The notes beneath the pieces are model-generated. The model ran no database searches. It saw only the letters and a program-made list of their open reading frames with translations, and was not told the origin of the DNA. 28,195 nt of DNA from Amoebophrya sp. AT5.2 (Eukaryota; Sar; Dinophyceae; Syndiniales; Amoebophryaceae). The stretch is taken from the NCBI GenBank assembly GCA_005223375.1, contig RXOD01004127.1, forward strand, positions 1 through 28,195, read 5' to 3'. A program made the translations under genes and the position numbers. This document shows, one piece after another, positions 10,395 through 20,600 of this stretch (position 1 is the stretch's first letter; each line of letters opens with the position of its first letter).

Positions 10395-12755
10395 ATGGCG
10401 AACGAGGTGCAGGAACAGTCTCCATCCCTCCAACACGATCCCGCCGAGCAAGGAATGCCGAAACCTGCTGGCAGTGGGCGTGAGAGTCAGCTTGAAGAAC
10501 AGGCGCAGGCCGCTTTCTCAACAGCTGCCTCGTCTCTACCGGTAGCCCAGCCACCAGGATGGTCGACTCCGAAACAAGATGTAGAGACGAGGACCCGTCG
10601 ACGCAAGACGAAACGGGACCTGATCCGGTCTCACGTCTCGCGCACCTACATTCTCGCAACGCCCGAGCGCCCGTTGCGTGCCCACTTTCCCCCGGCCAAC
10701 ATCTGTACGCACTGGATCCCGCACCCCGACTGCCTGCAATCCTTCACGCTGAAGTGGCGGAGTGGAGACGCGGGCGACCCTACCCCGACTGTGCACATTC
10801 GGTGCGGGGACGCGGGGTGGCTGCTGGGGCCCGTGCCCGAGAGAGGTGACCGCATAACTAGTACTTTCACCCGCACGGCGCTAGAGTCCGATTCTCGCAA
10901 CTGGCCGCAGTGTTTGACCTGCTCCCCCCGGCTGCTCGAAGACGTGCACCTGGCTGCTTTGTTCAACCGCGCGAAGGAAGAGAACGCGCGGCGGCTCGAA
11001 ATGTGGAGGAGCTACTTGACGCACTTTTTCGGGGCGGCCGACCAAGCCCGACCGAAAGCTGCAAAGCAACTCTGCTCGCAATCACCCTACCGGTACGACG
11101 CGTCCAGCGAAATGAGTTGTCGTGACTACACCTTCTGCAGACATTGGCGAGCATATGCAAATCAATCCCCCTCCTCGGGGACACCAACCGTACCGCAGCC
11201 CACTTTCGAACTCCGTATAAATCCCAGCCGCAGTAGGAGTGCAAGAGGGGCAAGCAGTTGTAGCACCATCCAACCCGACGCCCCACTGATCGTTTCGGTC
11301 GCGCACCGGCTATCCGCGTCGTCCGCTTTTCACGTCGAGGAGCAGACGTGGGTTGTTCCCTCAGCGCCGCGGGGCGAATTCAACGTGTTGGAAATGACGT
11401 GTGAGGACGGCCCGTGCGAATGTCCGACGTGGCGGCTGAACGGTACGACGTTGTTTGCCTCTTTCACCCACAGTTTTGGGCGTGGTCGCGCGTTTACGCA
11501 GGAGGTGAAAGCGGGAGACGCAGACGGGCTCCGGCAGGAGAGGCACAAGAGAGAGACGCTGTCGCCCCTGCAGCCGATCCAGTTCTTGGGCCTACCCATG
11601 CAGCAGATCGCGACTTTCAATTTTTTCGCCACAAACCCCAGAGACCCGGAGTACGACACAAACCGGCCGTACCAAGATCCCTCCACTCTCGACGAAGCTC
11701 TTGCGAAGGAAATTGTCGTGGATTTCCGGCTGCGGTACAGGCCCCTTGGACGTACGAGACGAGGAGGTACGGCAGAGGAACGGATTGACATCGAGAAAAA
11801 TCCGGTGGAATTTCTCCAAGCTGCGCGCGGACTGGAAGCGTTTTCTCGAGAAGAAGCGGAAGCTCCAGATTCGCCAATCCAGGAACAAGATGCCTCCGTC
11901 GGTGAAGAGCGTCGGAAGCAGGAACTCACCCAAGCCGAAGTTTCTCTGAGCTGTGACCGTTTGACGTTTTGCTCAGCTGGTCGTGTGGCCGATAGGTGCA
12001 CTGGATTTTGGGACGATCGGTCGGCCACCGCGGTGGAGGGAAATGCCCGCAGCACGGCCGTCGATGAGCGGCACCGGCAGCGACAGGCGTCGTACTTCGA
12101 TTTCTTCCACCGGGTCTTCCTCGCGTCGCCCCCCCAGTGTGATTGGCGGTGTCCCATCCAAAGAGCGGTCGCGAGCACGCTCAGGCAACGGCCGCTGCTG
12201 CCGGTTCCAGAGCTCCTTGCCAGCTTCCGTTTCCTCCCTCCCAGGTATAAGTGGTCTTTCTTCACCGCGGTACTCGCTCTCCAGCGCTGCTTCGCGGCAG
12301 CGTGTGCTCATCCTGATAGCGGCGTCGAAGGCGATGATCGGCGCGATGAGGATGACGATGAGGAAGGAAGTCGACGAGCTCTTCGAGTTCGCCGCCCCTC
12401 GTCGAAGTCGAATACTATCTCGATTTCCTTCCTCACGCCGACGCTACTTGCGTTCTGCTGGCCATCATCCTCGCCAGTAACGAGCGAGGAGTGGGACTGC
12501 CGGGAAAAGAGAGATACATTCTTCCGGCTCACGAACTGGAGCGCGCGCTCTCCGTCGGACGAAGCGGAACTACAAAAGTACGCAGCTGCTGCGGCGCGGG
12601 GAGGCACCTGCAGCAGCTCTTGTGACTCGTCGGACGGTGGCGACTCATCTGCCGACCACGACCCGTCGTCGGAGGACGAAGCGGCGTGGGCGACGGACTC
12701 CTCCGAGGAAGAGCGAATCGCCTACGACAAATACATACGGGATGTCCTAGGCTAG
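10395..12755 (+). CDS. Orphan protein of 786 aa, function unknown
   Basis: A single uninterrupted frame from ATG 10395 (in GCAAGTATGGCG) to TAG 12753-12755. I do not recognise the family. The first ~70 residues are Gln/Ser/Pro-rich and disordered-looking, followed by a basic patch (TRTRRRKTKRDLIRS). The middle is Trp- and Cys-rich, with pairs such as TCEDGPCECPTW and CTHWIPHPDC, suggesting a folded, perhaps metal-binding region, though no standard zinc-finger spacing is met. A mildly hydrophobic stretch (SFFTAVLALQRCFAAACAH) lies near residue 640 and another (FLTPTLLAFCWPSS) near 690, separated by an acidic Asp/Glu run. The C terminus is Ser/Asp/Glu-rich (SSDGGDSSADHDPSSEDE). Length, start context and lack of stops support coding; function cannot be given. 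Confidence 0.75.
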   Translation: MANEVQEQSPSLQHDPAEQGMPKPAGSGRESQLEEQAQAAFSTAASSLPVAQPPGWSTPKQDVETRTRRRKTKRDLIRSHVSRTYILATPERPLRAHFPPANICTHWIPHPDCLQSFTLKWRSGDAGDPTPTVHIRCGDAGWLLGPVPERGDRITSTFTRTALESDSRNWPQCLTCSPRLLEDVHLAALFNRAKEENARRLEMWRSYLTHFFGAADQARPKAAKQLCSQSPYRYDASSEMSCRDYTFCRHWRAYANQSPSSGTPTVPQPTFELRINPSRSRSARGASSCSTIQPDAPLIVSVAHRLSASSAFHVEEQTWVVPSAPRGEFNVLEMTCEDGPCECPTWRLNGTTLFASFTHSFGRGRAFTQEVKAGDADGLRQERHKRETLSPLQPIQFLGLPMQQIATFNFFATNPRDPEYDTNRPYQDPSTLDEALAKEIVVDFRLRYRPLGRTRRGGTAEERIDIEKNPVEFLQAARGLEAFSREEAEAPDSPIQEQDASVGEERRKQELTQAEVSLSCDRLTFCSAGRVADRCTGFWDDRSATAVEGNARSTAVDERHRQRQASYFDFFHRVFLASPPQCDWRCPIQRAVASTLRQRPLLPVPELLASFRFLPPRYKWSFFTAVLALQRCFAAACAHPDSGVEGDDRRDEDDDEEGSRRALRVRRPSSKSNTISISFLTPTLLAFCWPSSSPVTSEEWDCREKRDTFFRLTNWSARSPSDEAELQKYAAAAARGGTCSSSCDSSDGGDSSADHDPSSEDEAAWATDSSEEERIAYDKYIRDVLG

Positions 12756-13152
12756 GCGTCTAGCGCCGCAAGATTCACATCATGATCACACGCGGCAAGA
12801 CCTGATGAAAATTACAGAAAGTGAAAACTTTTTTATAGAATGAAAACGAAACGTGGTGAGAAACCAAAACGCCAATACCTTGCCAGTGAAATCAGAAGTC
12901 AATGGCAAAGACCTTCCACCCAGTGAAACCAGAAGACAGAACAAGTCAAAGTCAAATATAAATATCACCTTCGATCTTCGTCGCCGTCGGCTGAGGTGGT
13001 GGCGCTTGAACTTGTTCAGTTGATGTCTGTGTTCCGTCCTCATGCGCCTCCACGCCGTCGCCGGGAGTCGCAGTCGGAGTCGTGAATTATAAGAAAGAGT
13101 AAGTAACTCACTTTCGGCTACTGTCTTTGCCGCTTAAGTTTGGATCTCTCGC
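12756..13152. other. Intergenic spacer
   Basis: About 400 nt. Starts with a CTAGGCTAGGCG word overlapping the orphan's stop codon. Contains an imperfect direct repeat, CCAGTGAAATCAGAAG (12890-12905) and CCCAGTGAAACCAGAAG about 30 nt later, and a GGAGTCGCAGTCGGAGTCG run just before 13083. No gene seen. Confidence 0.45.
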
Positions 13153-14556
13153 ATGCGCGAAGGCGTATCTTGTTTTTCGTGTAGAGCGGCTGGTCACATT
13201 CATCCTCCATGCATCGGCCCCGAAACCGACAATATCATGGCGACGTATGTTCTTCGCAACGCGGGAAAGTTTGGGAAGCCAGTCGTGTGTTTGGTCGCTT
13301 TTGGAGTTGCCGCGCGGCTCTCGCTTGCCTTCGCCCCCGAACTACCCGGAAGAACCTCGGAAGATCGACGGAGGCGCGAGGATGAAGAAGTAGACGTCGT
13401 CGAGCAGCGCGTGATAGCTTCCGCACTGGACAACTTGTTGCGGTTGTTCCGGCACGAGGTGGCCGGTGTTCCCGCGGGTACGGCTCCTGTGACGACGAGG
13501 CGGCTGCCACCAAATCCTGCATCGGATGAAATTGAAGAACATCTTCAGCGGAGTCGGAGCCGAGCACCTGCATCGGAGGTGGCGGACTCGAGCAGCCGCA
13601 GCCCGGCGGCAACATTCAATCGGGAATCTTCGTCCCGGCCTTCCCGGATCGATTTCTTCTGCGACGAGAAGCGCGCGGGCGGCTACGACTACGCCACGAA
13701 CTGGACCCACAAGCGCGTAAAGAAAGGCCATGTCCCGCTGCTCAAGAAGTACGCGCGGGGCAACTGCCTCGAAGTCGCGGCCGGGACGGGCGGGTTTCTA
13801 AAGTACTACGAGTTCTTCAGCCGCGGGGGGAACGGGGAAGGACGGGATGCTGGTGAAACTGAAAATGCGGGGGAGGGAGGCGTGTCGCACCTGGTGCTGT
13901 TCGATTCATCCGCCCCCATGCTGAAGCGGGCACACCTCCGGGCGGTGGGATTGGGCATACCCCCCGATAAAATTACGCTAAGGCGAGGAGATGTGAATGA
14001 GTTGAAGATGTTGGCGGGGAGGCACGAACATGATGAAGACGAACAACTTGAAGTTTTCGACACCGTGATCGACGTGCTTGGGTTGTGTTCGTATGACGAT
14101 CCGCAGGAAGCCGTGCGCCAGATGTTCTCCGTTCTGCGGCCGGGCGGGCACCTGATTCTCTCCGAGCACGGGGAGTCGGATTGGGAGCTGATCCGTCATG
14201 CCCAACGCCGCTTCTGGGAGAAAAACATGCGGGAGTGCGGCTGCGATTCGACTCTAGACATGTTCGCGCTGGTGGAAAACGCTTTAGCAACTAGTAAAAC
14301 CAGCGTTACTTGTACAACTACTCAGGCGGGCGTGGTCACAGGAGATATACGCACAACTAAAAGAACTTCGTCGAACTCGAAACACAATCATGAAGCAAGA
14401 ACAGCTCGACATGACTCTTGTCCTGCGCATGCCGAATGCAGCGAACGCGGCAAAGTGGACGATGAGCCAGCTGACGAACCAGCCTATGAGGTCGTCGAGA
14501 AGATACGCCGAAGCTTCGGAGCGTACTACCATTTAGTGCTGAGAAAAAAAGGCTGA
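13153..14556 (+). CDS. OMS1-like class I SAM-dependent methyltransferase, possibly mitochondrial
   Basis: A methyltransferase resembling the yeast OMS1 group, whose members sit in the mitochondrial inner membrane. SAM motif I is LEVAAGTGGFLKYY (EVAAGTGG at residues 207-214), motif II LVLFDSSAPML, then the diagnostic FDTVIDVLGLCSYDDPQEAV and LRPGGHLILSEHGESDWE blocks, and ECGCDSTLDMF matching the WGCRWNLD region of OMS1. The C terminus ends in GAYYHLVLRKKG. Two starts are possible: ATG 13153 (467 aa), which adds a perfect CCHC zinc-knuckle spacing (CFSCRAAGHIHPPC, residues 7-20), or ATG 13237 (439 aa), which opens directly with a hydrophobic segment (VVCLVAFGVAARLSLAFA) fitting a membrane anchor or targeting signal. 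Insertions occur at residues 100-165, 225-240 and 385-440. Intronless. Methyl acceptor unknown. Confidence 0.85.
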   Translation: MREGVSCFSCRAAGHIHPPCIGPETDNIMATYVLRNAGKFGKPVVCLVAFGVAARLSLAFAPELPGRTSEDRRRREDEEVDVVEQRVIASALDNLLRLFRHEVAGVPAGTAPVTTRRLPPNPASDEIEEHLQRSRSRAPASEVADSSSRSPAATFNRESSSRPSRIDFFCDEKRAGGYDYATNWTHKRVKKGHVPLLKKYARGNCLEVAAGTGGFLKYYEFFSRGGNGEGRDAGETENAGEGGVSHLVLFDSSAPMLKRAHLRAVGLGIPPDKITLRRGDVNELKMLAGRHEHDEDEQLEVFDTVIDVLGLCSYDDPQEAVRQMFSVLRPGGHLILSEHGESDWELIRHAQRRFWEKNMRECGCDSTLDMFALVENALATSKTSVTCTTTQAGVVTGDIRTTKRTSSNSKHNHEARTARHDSCPAHAECSERGKVDDEPADEPAYEVVEKIRRSFGAYYHLVLRKKG

Positions 14557-15295
14557 CGAGTCAGGAGTCATCTTCGTACGGCGTGGGAAGAGACACAGAC
14601 AGCAAGCTCCTTGTTGAACGTCGTGGGGATGGGGTTTCCATTCCTTCGTATGACGAGACGTCTCTTCAGGTTCAGTCGTCTGATGCTGATTCCACATTGA
14701 CTTGCAAAAGGAGAAGGGGGATCAGCTTCAGCAGTCTTTTCCATCGGACAGCTTCATCGCTCAATTAAGGACCGGCTGCCTCAGCCGCTCCAAATCAAAA
14801 GTATGTTTATGTAGCTGCTTCGGCGCTATTCCTAGATCATGATCCATTACCATCGTTGTCATTCGTAAATTTCGTGTACGACGTACTCCCGCGAAGATCA
14901 GCCACTTCTGTCGTGTTTCAGCGTCAGCACCAGTTCTTAGAAAGTGAGATGGCTCACGACAGATATAGATACATTTAGATAGAAGGAAGCTTCGAATCTC
15001 CATCGAGTCTGATCATCATTACGTGGTGGACGGGCTGTCTTGATTCACAACCGCAAGCGCAGGAAGTCGTTTTTTGAAGAATCTCATCCTCACCAGCGCC
15101 GGAAGAAAGACGAGAAGAGTATATCCCTCACACGCACACACGCCGCCCGAGACGACCACCGCGGCCACACCTGCTTTTGCCTTTTTGCTTCCGCTTCGGT
15201 GCCACGACCAGGAGTGATTTGCACTTCAACAGCCCACGCTCCTGCACTGCGGGACGCAACTGAACCGTCGAGGACGGCCACCCAACGAGACCGCG
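14557..15295. other. Intergenic spacer
   Basis: About 740 nt with no convincing gene. An open frame at 15040-15369 overlaps the start of the next gene in another frame and is compositionally odd (Arg/Thr/His), so it is taken as chance. No repeats or RNA genes recognised. Confidence 0.4.
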
Positions 15296-16411
15296 ATGAC
15301 ACGCACAGACGCTGTGGCATTCGAACGAGCGTGGCGGGAGGCTGCGGAATTCGCCACCCAGCACAATGAAGCAAGAATACTCGTACTCACTGACTTCTCT
15401 GACGCTGCTCACCTTGATTTCTTATGTTTTCCTACGATGGGATGGTGATTGCATGTCTCATCTGTTGTTCATCTGTCGATCAGATGATGGTCGCCACGGC
15501 GCTAAAGATAGTGCTACAAAATGATTTTCAGGTCGAGGGGCAGTGCCAGAAGCTTCGTGGCGAGCTGAAGGAGAGCGAGCGGCTGCGGTCGTTGGAGACG
15601 CAGAGGTTGGCTGCGCAGATAGGTAAGATGCGCCTCGACCTCGTAAACGAAAGAGAACGAATACAAACGCTCGAGCGCGAATTTTCACTGGCCTTCGACG
15701 CGGAACTACAAAGACTAAAGCAGAAACACGAGTCAGAAACCACAAAAGAAGCAATAATAGTGGTACTGAGACAAGTCAGACCTATTTCCTGTCTGCAGCT
15801 TCTACTTTGTTATTGTTTCGTTTACTTATGTTGATGATGATCCTTTTTTCTTCACATACACATCGGCCTCACTGATACAATTACAAAGCAGCCTGACTGA
15901 TTACGATCAACACGTGTCTCGATCGATCCAGGTCGAGCGTCTGAAGAAGGATTTGGCGAAGGTGGAGCGGGAGAAGGCGGATTTGATGTCAAAGCTCGCC
16001 GCAGTGGAGAAGACCACCAAGATCACAAATCGGAAGCAGAAAATCGCCAGCGCCTACTCCGCGGGGGGCTCCAGCGAGACCGAACTCCAGATACTATCTG
16101 GAGGCTCGGGGGACGGGATCATGTACTGAGCATAAACTCAAACACTCACACTGTATTAGCGCTACTCAGGACTACAACGTACGAAGCTTGCAGGTTTGTT
16201 CAAGTACGACGCGTCTGTTGCTTTCGCTTCTGCATGTGCAACGGTGCACGCTTCTAAAAACTTCTACAGGTGGTCCATCCTGCTCTGGGACGTTATCGCC
16301 GTGGTGTGCGTGGTAGTGATAGTTTTTGGCATATTGTACGGAGCTGCCACAGCGGCCCCGGCAAGAATTCACTACCCACCGCCTGAATATGACTACGTCG
16401 CGCCCAGCTAA
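15296..16411 (+). CDS. Coiled-coil protein with C-terminal membrane anchor, four exons
   Basis: Proposed exons: 15296-15382, 15532-15762 (or 15759), 15932-16122, 16270-16411, about 216 aa, all introns GT-AG of about 150-170 nt with matching phases. Exon 1 codes for 29 residues (MTRTDAVAFERAWREAAEFA...). Exons 2 and 3 carry charged heptad-like helices (KLRGELKESERLRSLETQRL; VERLKKDLAKVEREKADLM), then a Gly/Ser linker. Exon 4 codes for a ~23-residue hydrophobic helix (ILLWDVIAVVCVVVIVFGIL) followed by about 25 residues ending HYPPPEYDYVAPS. This layout fits a tail-anchored membrane protein with a cytosolic coiled coil, such as a tether or trafficking factor; no SNARE motif was recognised. The junction into exon 4 (ATCAT/GTACTG ... 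CTACAG/GTGG) is the least certain, and an upstream exon could exist. Confidence 0.65.
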
Positions 16412-17677
16412 TGACACGCTTCGCACCGTCGCAGTCCCCGGTCGCAGCTCCTTTTTTTTCAGCACCCGACAATAAAAACGATTACTTTGGCCACGGTACT
16501 TTCTTTTCCTTCGAACTATGCGCATGCGGACTTTTTCAAGATCGATGCATTGCGGTGAAGACGGCGGCCGACGTGGTGGTGCAACGACAGCGAGCGACTG
16601 CGGGTGCGGAGACCTCCCTTGCAAGCAACATCCAAGATGCATGCGTCGCTTTATTCGTCTGTCGTCGTATGATGCTTCTGCAGGTTGTTCCTTCTTGGGA
16701 ACAAAACTGGTTTTTCGAGGATGTGTTGTCCGTATCTATAAATAAATAAGTATCCCTGAAGATGGATCTGCTTCTGCTACCATGCACCATGACGCAATCG
16801 CTATCGCAAAGGCAATCGCTAGAGCTGGAGCAGTGAATGAGATGGACCGCCGCGGCGCTTGGCGCTACCTGCGCCTGCCGGAATGGTCCACCAAATGGGG
16901 ATGGACATGGTTTCTCTTCCTACGTTCCAGAAAACTTTCTGTTCGGGTGGTGACGACGCAGGGTTCGTTGTGTCACGGTGTTTCATGTTGCAGAAGTGCT
17001 GTGCAACTTTCTTCGTGTACTCCTGCTGTGACCTCGCATCTTCTAACTCGTCAAGTAGATCAAGGCGGACCGACCCGGACGACGAAGGAATGGTCAACAT
17101 GCTTGCAAGACGAGGACTTCTTCAAAGGCCTTCCATGTGGCTGAACATGATCACCGGCATTAGTGCTACTCGTGCAGTCCGATCCAATAGCAATTAATAC
17201 TCGTCCTCGTGTCGCCAGCGTCTTCCGCATCCATTTTGAATCCCATTCCCACCTTGCCTGGCCACGCCTAGGCTACAAGGTGCCTACGCGTCTACTACCC
17301 TGAGAATTTGGCTTGCTTCGTCGGTCCACTTCTGAGATCAAAGTAAACGTAAAGTAGTTTTAGAAATTCAGTCGTCAATCATGACTTTGACTCTCGTTGG
17401 CTGCTCGTGAATATGATCAGTCCTCAAACATAATTTAAACAAGCACAGTTGCTGTTGTAGCTGCAAAAATATGGATTTTCATCTGTCCGTGCTTCTTGCG
17501 CTAGTAAGACCCCAAACCCGGTGTTCCTGGCACCGGTACTAGGGATACGCAGCCAAGAAAGGCGCAATGCGCTGAAGAGGACGCTCGCTCGTCCATTTCG
17601 CTCGGCACTTGTCGGGCGCTCCTCGGGAGCCTCCACGGAGCAACACAGGAACCGCAACAGAAACGACCTCCGCGACG
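16412..17677. other. Intergenic spacer upstream of the DHHC gene
   Basis: About 1.27 kb without a recognisable gene; open frames of 70-120 codons on both strands lack any domain or sensible composition. Around 17259-17293 there is a CCTTG...CAAGG inverted pair enclosing GCCACGCCTAGGC. The 3' UTR of the coiled-coil gene and the 5' region of the DHHC gene must lie here. Confidence 0.45.
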
Positions 17678-20600
17678 ATGGTGTCCAATTTCGTCCTCGT
17701 GCTGGGCGGGTACCTTTCCGTGGTTGGCTTTGGCGTGTTGGTTTTCCTAAACGGCAAACCCGAGGGTAACTCCTTCTTTGACAAGTCGTACCGGTTCTTT
17801 TCGGGCACACTTCCATCCTACGTGAAGAAGATCGCCGGGCTGTTCTGCGGAAAAAGGGGCCCACAACTCGTCGACGGCTGCTGGAACTATGTGGTAACGT
17901 GCTAAGAATAAGCCGGCCCTTAGTCCGTTTCGGCATTGCAGGAAATGCTGATGCTCTGCTGGATGTTTTCTGCATGATGTTGTCTTGCGTGACCGCTACA
18001 TGATTTGCTTTTCAATGTTTTTGCGGGTGAGCAACAGGCAGCAAACTAACAACTCACACATGATCATTTTTCTCGCGGTGTCCACTACAGGTCTGGACCA
18101 ACAACCCTCTGGTGCAAATTTTCTATCTCGCCATCATCTGTGCCGGTTACGCGATTTTCGTGCTGCATGGGTATTCGGAGATCCCCAACAAGTACATCGC
18201 CGAGTACCACAAGTACGGCGGATTCGCAGCGTTTTTGATCTGCATCTACTACTTCGCCTACGCGTCAATGATGGATCCAGGCCTGGTCACCAGCAGGAAC
18301 AACCGGGCGATACGCAAAATGTTCCCCGGGGACATGGTCATCTTCAACGACCACAATGTGTGCCGCACAGAGGGGTTCCGAAAACCAGCGAGATCAAAAT
18401 ACTGCGGGCTGTGCAAGCACACGGTGGCGAAGTTCGACCACCATTGCATATGGGTACTCATGATCGAGCGAGCTATGCACGTGGTTGTGTTTCCTTTGTC
18501 TATATGATTTGGATTGCGTTTCCACAAATCGTTGGAACTCTCACGACTCGCCCCGAAGTAGCAAACTAAACGAGATGAAGGGGCTGAACACGGGTCCTAG
18601 GCGGTCTTGTGGTAGAGCGAGCAGAGTTCCATTTCTCACCCAAATAATGTCATCGGCCAGGGAATCCTCGCTGGATGACTCGATCACTGACTCGGCTTCG
18701 CGCTGGAACAGCCAATAAAATATATAAAAAAATAAAATAAAAATTTAAAATTTACAATTTAAATGTTATCAACCGGGGCCAACTTTTTATTTCTCCACGC
18801 TTTAATTTTACTGGTGAGATATGGTTTCACACCACATCACATGTGATGCTTGTAGCGCTTCCCAAAACACGTTTTCACGCTCTAATTTCAGTGGTGAGAT
18901 ACGGTTCTATGTGATGTCACGTGTGTTAGCATTTTCATTGGTGTGATACGGTTTCATGCGACGCCACATAGCATGTTTATGGAGCGTTTCAAAGCACCTC
19001 TGAGCGCTGTAGTTTTAGTGTTGTGATATGGTTTCATGCGACGTCACGTGTGCTGCTTGTAGTGTTTCCCAAAGCACTTCTTCACGCTTAAGCTTCACTG
19101 GTGTGATGTGGTTTCATGCCACACCACATGGGATGCTTGTAGAGCGTTCGAAAGCACTAGCACTTGTACGCTCTAGTTTCAATGCAGTGATATGGTTTCA
19201 CTTCACATGTGACGCCTGTGCAGATTTTTTAAAGTATTGGCTCGCGCATCACTTTCGGCGGCGTGATACGGTTTCATGCGACACCACATGTTGCGTCTGT
19301 AGACTGCCCCGGAACACGCTACTTTCACTGGTTCTTTCCGGCCTTCCTTTATGTCATCCAAAAAAGTAAAAATTTAAAATTTGAAACAATTTAAATCTTA
19401 TCCGCTCAATCTTGGCAGAGCCAGCACCTTCAATCGTATCACATGCAACAATCTTCAACAAGTCACTCACGACTACCTTCACTTCAGATTAACAACTGCG
19501 TCGGGCTGCACAACCACTGGTATTTCCTGATGTTCCTCTTCTGGAATGCCACCATCTGCCTGTACTGCGTCGCTCTCGGCCTCCCCATCATGTACAATTA
19601 CATCGACAAGCTAAGGCTTTGGGATGCGGTACTTAGTTTTGCACATATCATTTTTCTGGTTTTGGTATATGTTGGTGTTGCTTGCTCCACCGACCTTGTA
19701 CTTACCTACGTACGTCGGATGCGGCTCTGGTGCAGGTCGGTCCTCCACCTATAGTTCTGAAAGTCGAACCTCTATTTATATCATGCCTACAGTGCAGCTG
19801 CCTCAAGAACAGCTCTGCAAATAAAACCATCACCATACGGAGCTTTTCTATTGTGCTCCAACCCGCCCTATTCACTGAGACCAGACTGTAGCTCTAGATC
19901 GTCCACGTCGTAGCAGCATTCATACGATCGGTCTCTTCTTTCATCTCGCAGGTGTTCATCGACCCCGTCACAAAAGAGCGGCACACTGCGAGCTATTACG
20001 TCATCTGCCAGTACCTCCTTGCCACGAAGGGCTATCTGCTTTTCCTCACGCTGCTCTGCGGGTTTATGTTCGTTGTGCTACTCGGCTTCTTCGGCTGGCA
20101 CATGTATCTGGTGCTCCGGGCGACAACATCGAACGAGGTCGCCAAGTGGAATATGCTGAGGTAGTGGGAGGTCCTCGCTATGCATGGCTTGTTCGGTTTC
20201 ATCTTCTACTTGTGATAGTACGTATACTTAATTCATATTCATCTTTGGCGCAAGAAGTCAGTGGAAGAAGGAATTGCTCCATCACCACGCCGTCGCTCCC
20301 TCCTCGAAAAAGGTACGCGCTCGCGAGCAAGTACGCGAGCGAGTGCGCTGAGTACAAGGCCGCGGTCGCAGTGTACGAGGCGCAGCAGAAGGCCATTGGT
20401 GCGGGCGAGCCGCTGCCCGAGGACGAGGAGGTCATCACGGAGAAGCCCGAAGCCCCGGAGGACCTTCGACTGCGGCTGTCCAACCAGTACGACAAGGGCT
20501 GGTGGCAAAACCTTATGCTCGTGGTGTTTCCCCCGGATGTTCACAGTGCGGAGTTCATCGAGAAGTGGGACGACGGCAGCGTGTTCGACTCGGACGACGA

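Noticed and set aside
11330..12265. 311-codon minus-strand frame opposite the orphan gene
   Set aside because: Arg/Ser-rich composition without any motif; the plus frame is far longer and has a good start. Because the orphan has no known homologue, this is less certain than the others.
16411..16749. 112-codon frame after the coiled-coil gene
   Set aside because: It starts from within the stop of the previous gene, and has neither domain nor sensible composition.
505..17677. Search for dinoflagellate spliced-leader relics upstream of the intronless genes
   Set aside because: No stretch resembling the end of the leader (TTTTGGCTCAAG) was found by eye, so retroposition is not claimed.
18737..19402. 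Tandem array considered as a CRISPR
   Set aside because: Units of about 80 bp are contiguous and diverged, with no unique spacers, and lie in a eukaryotic intron.
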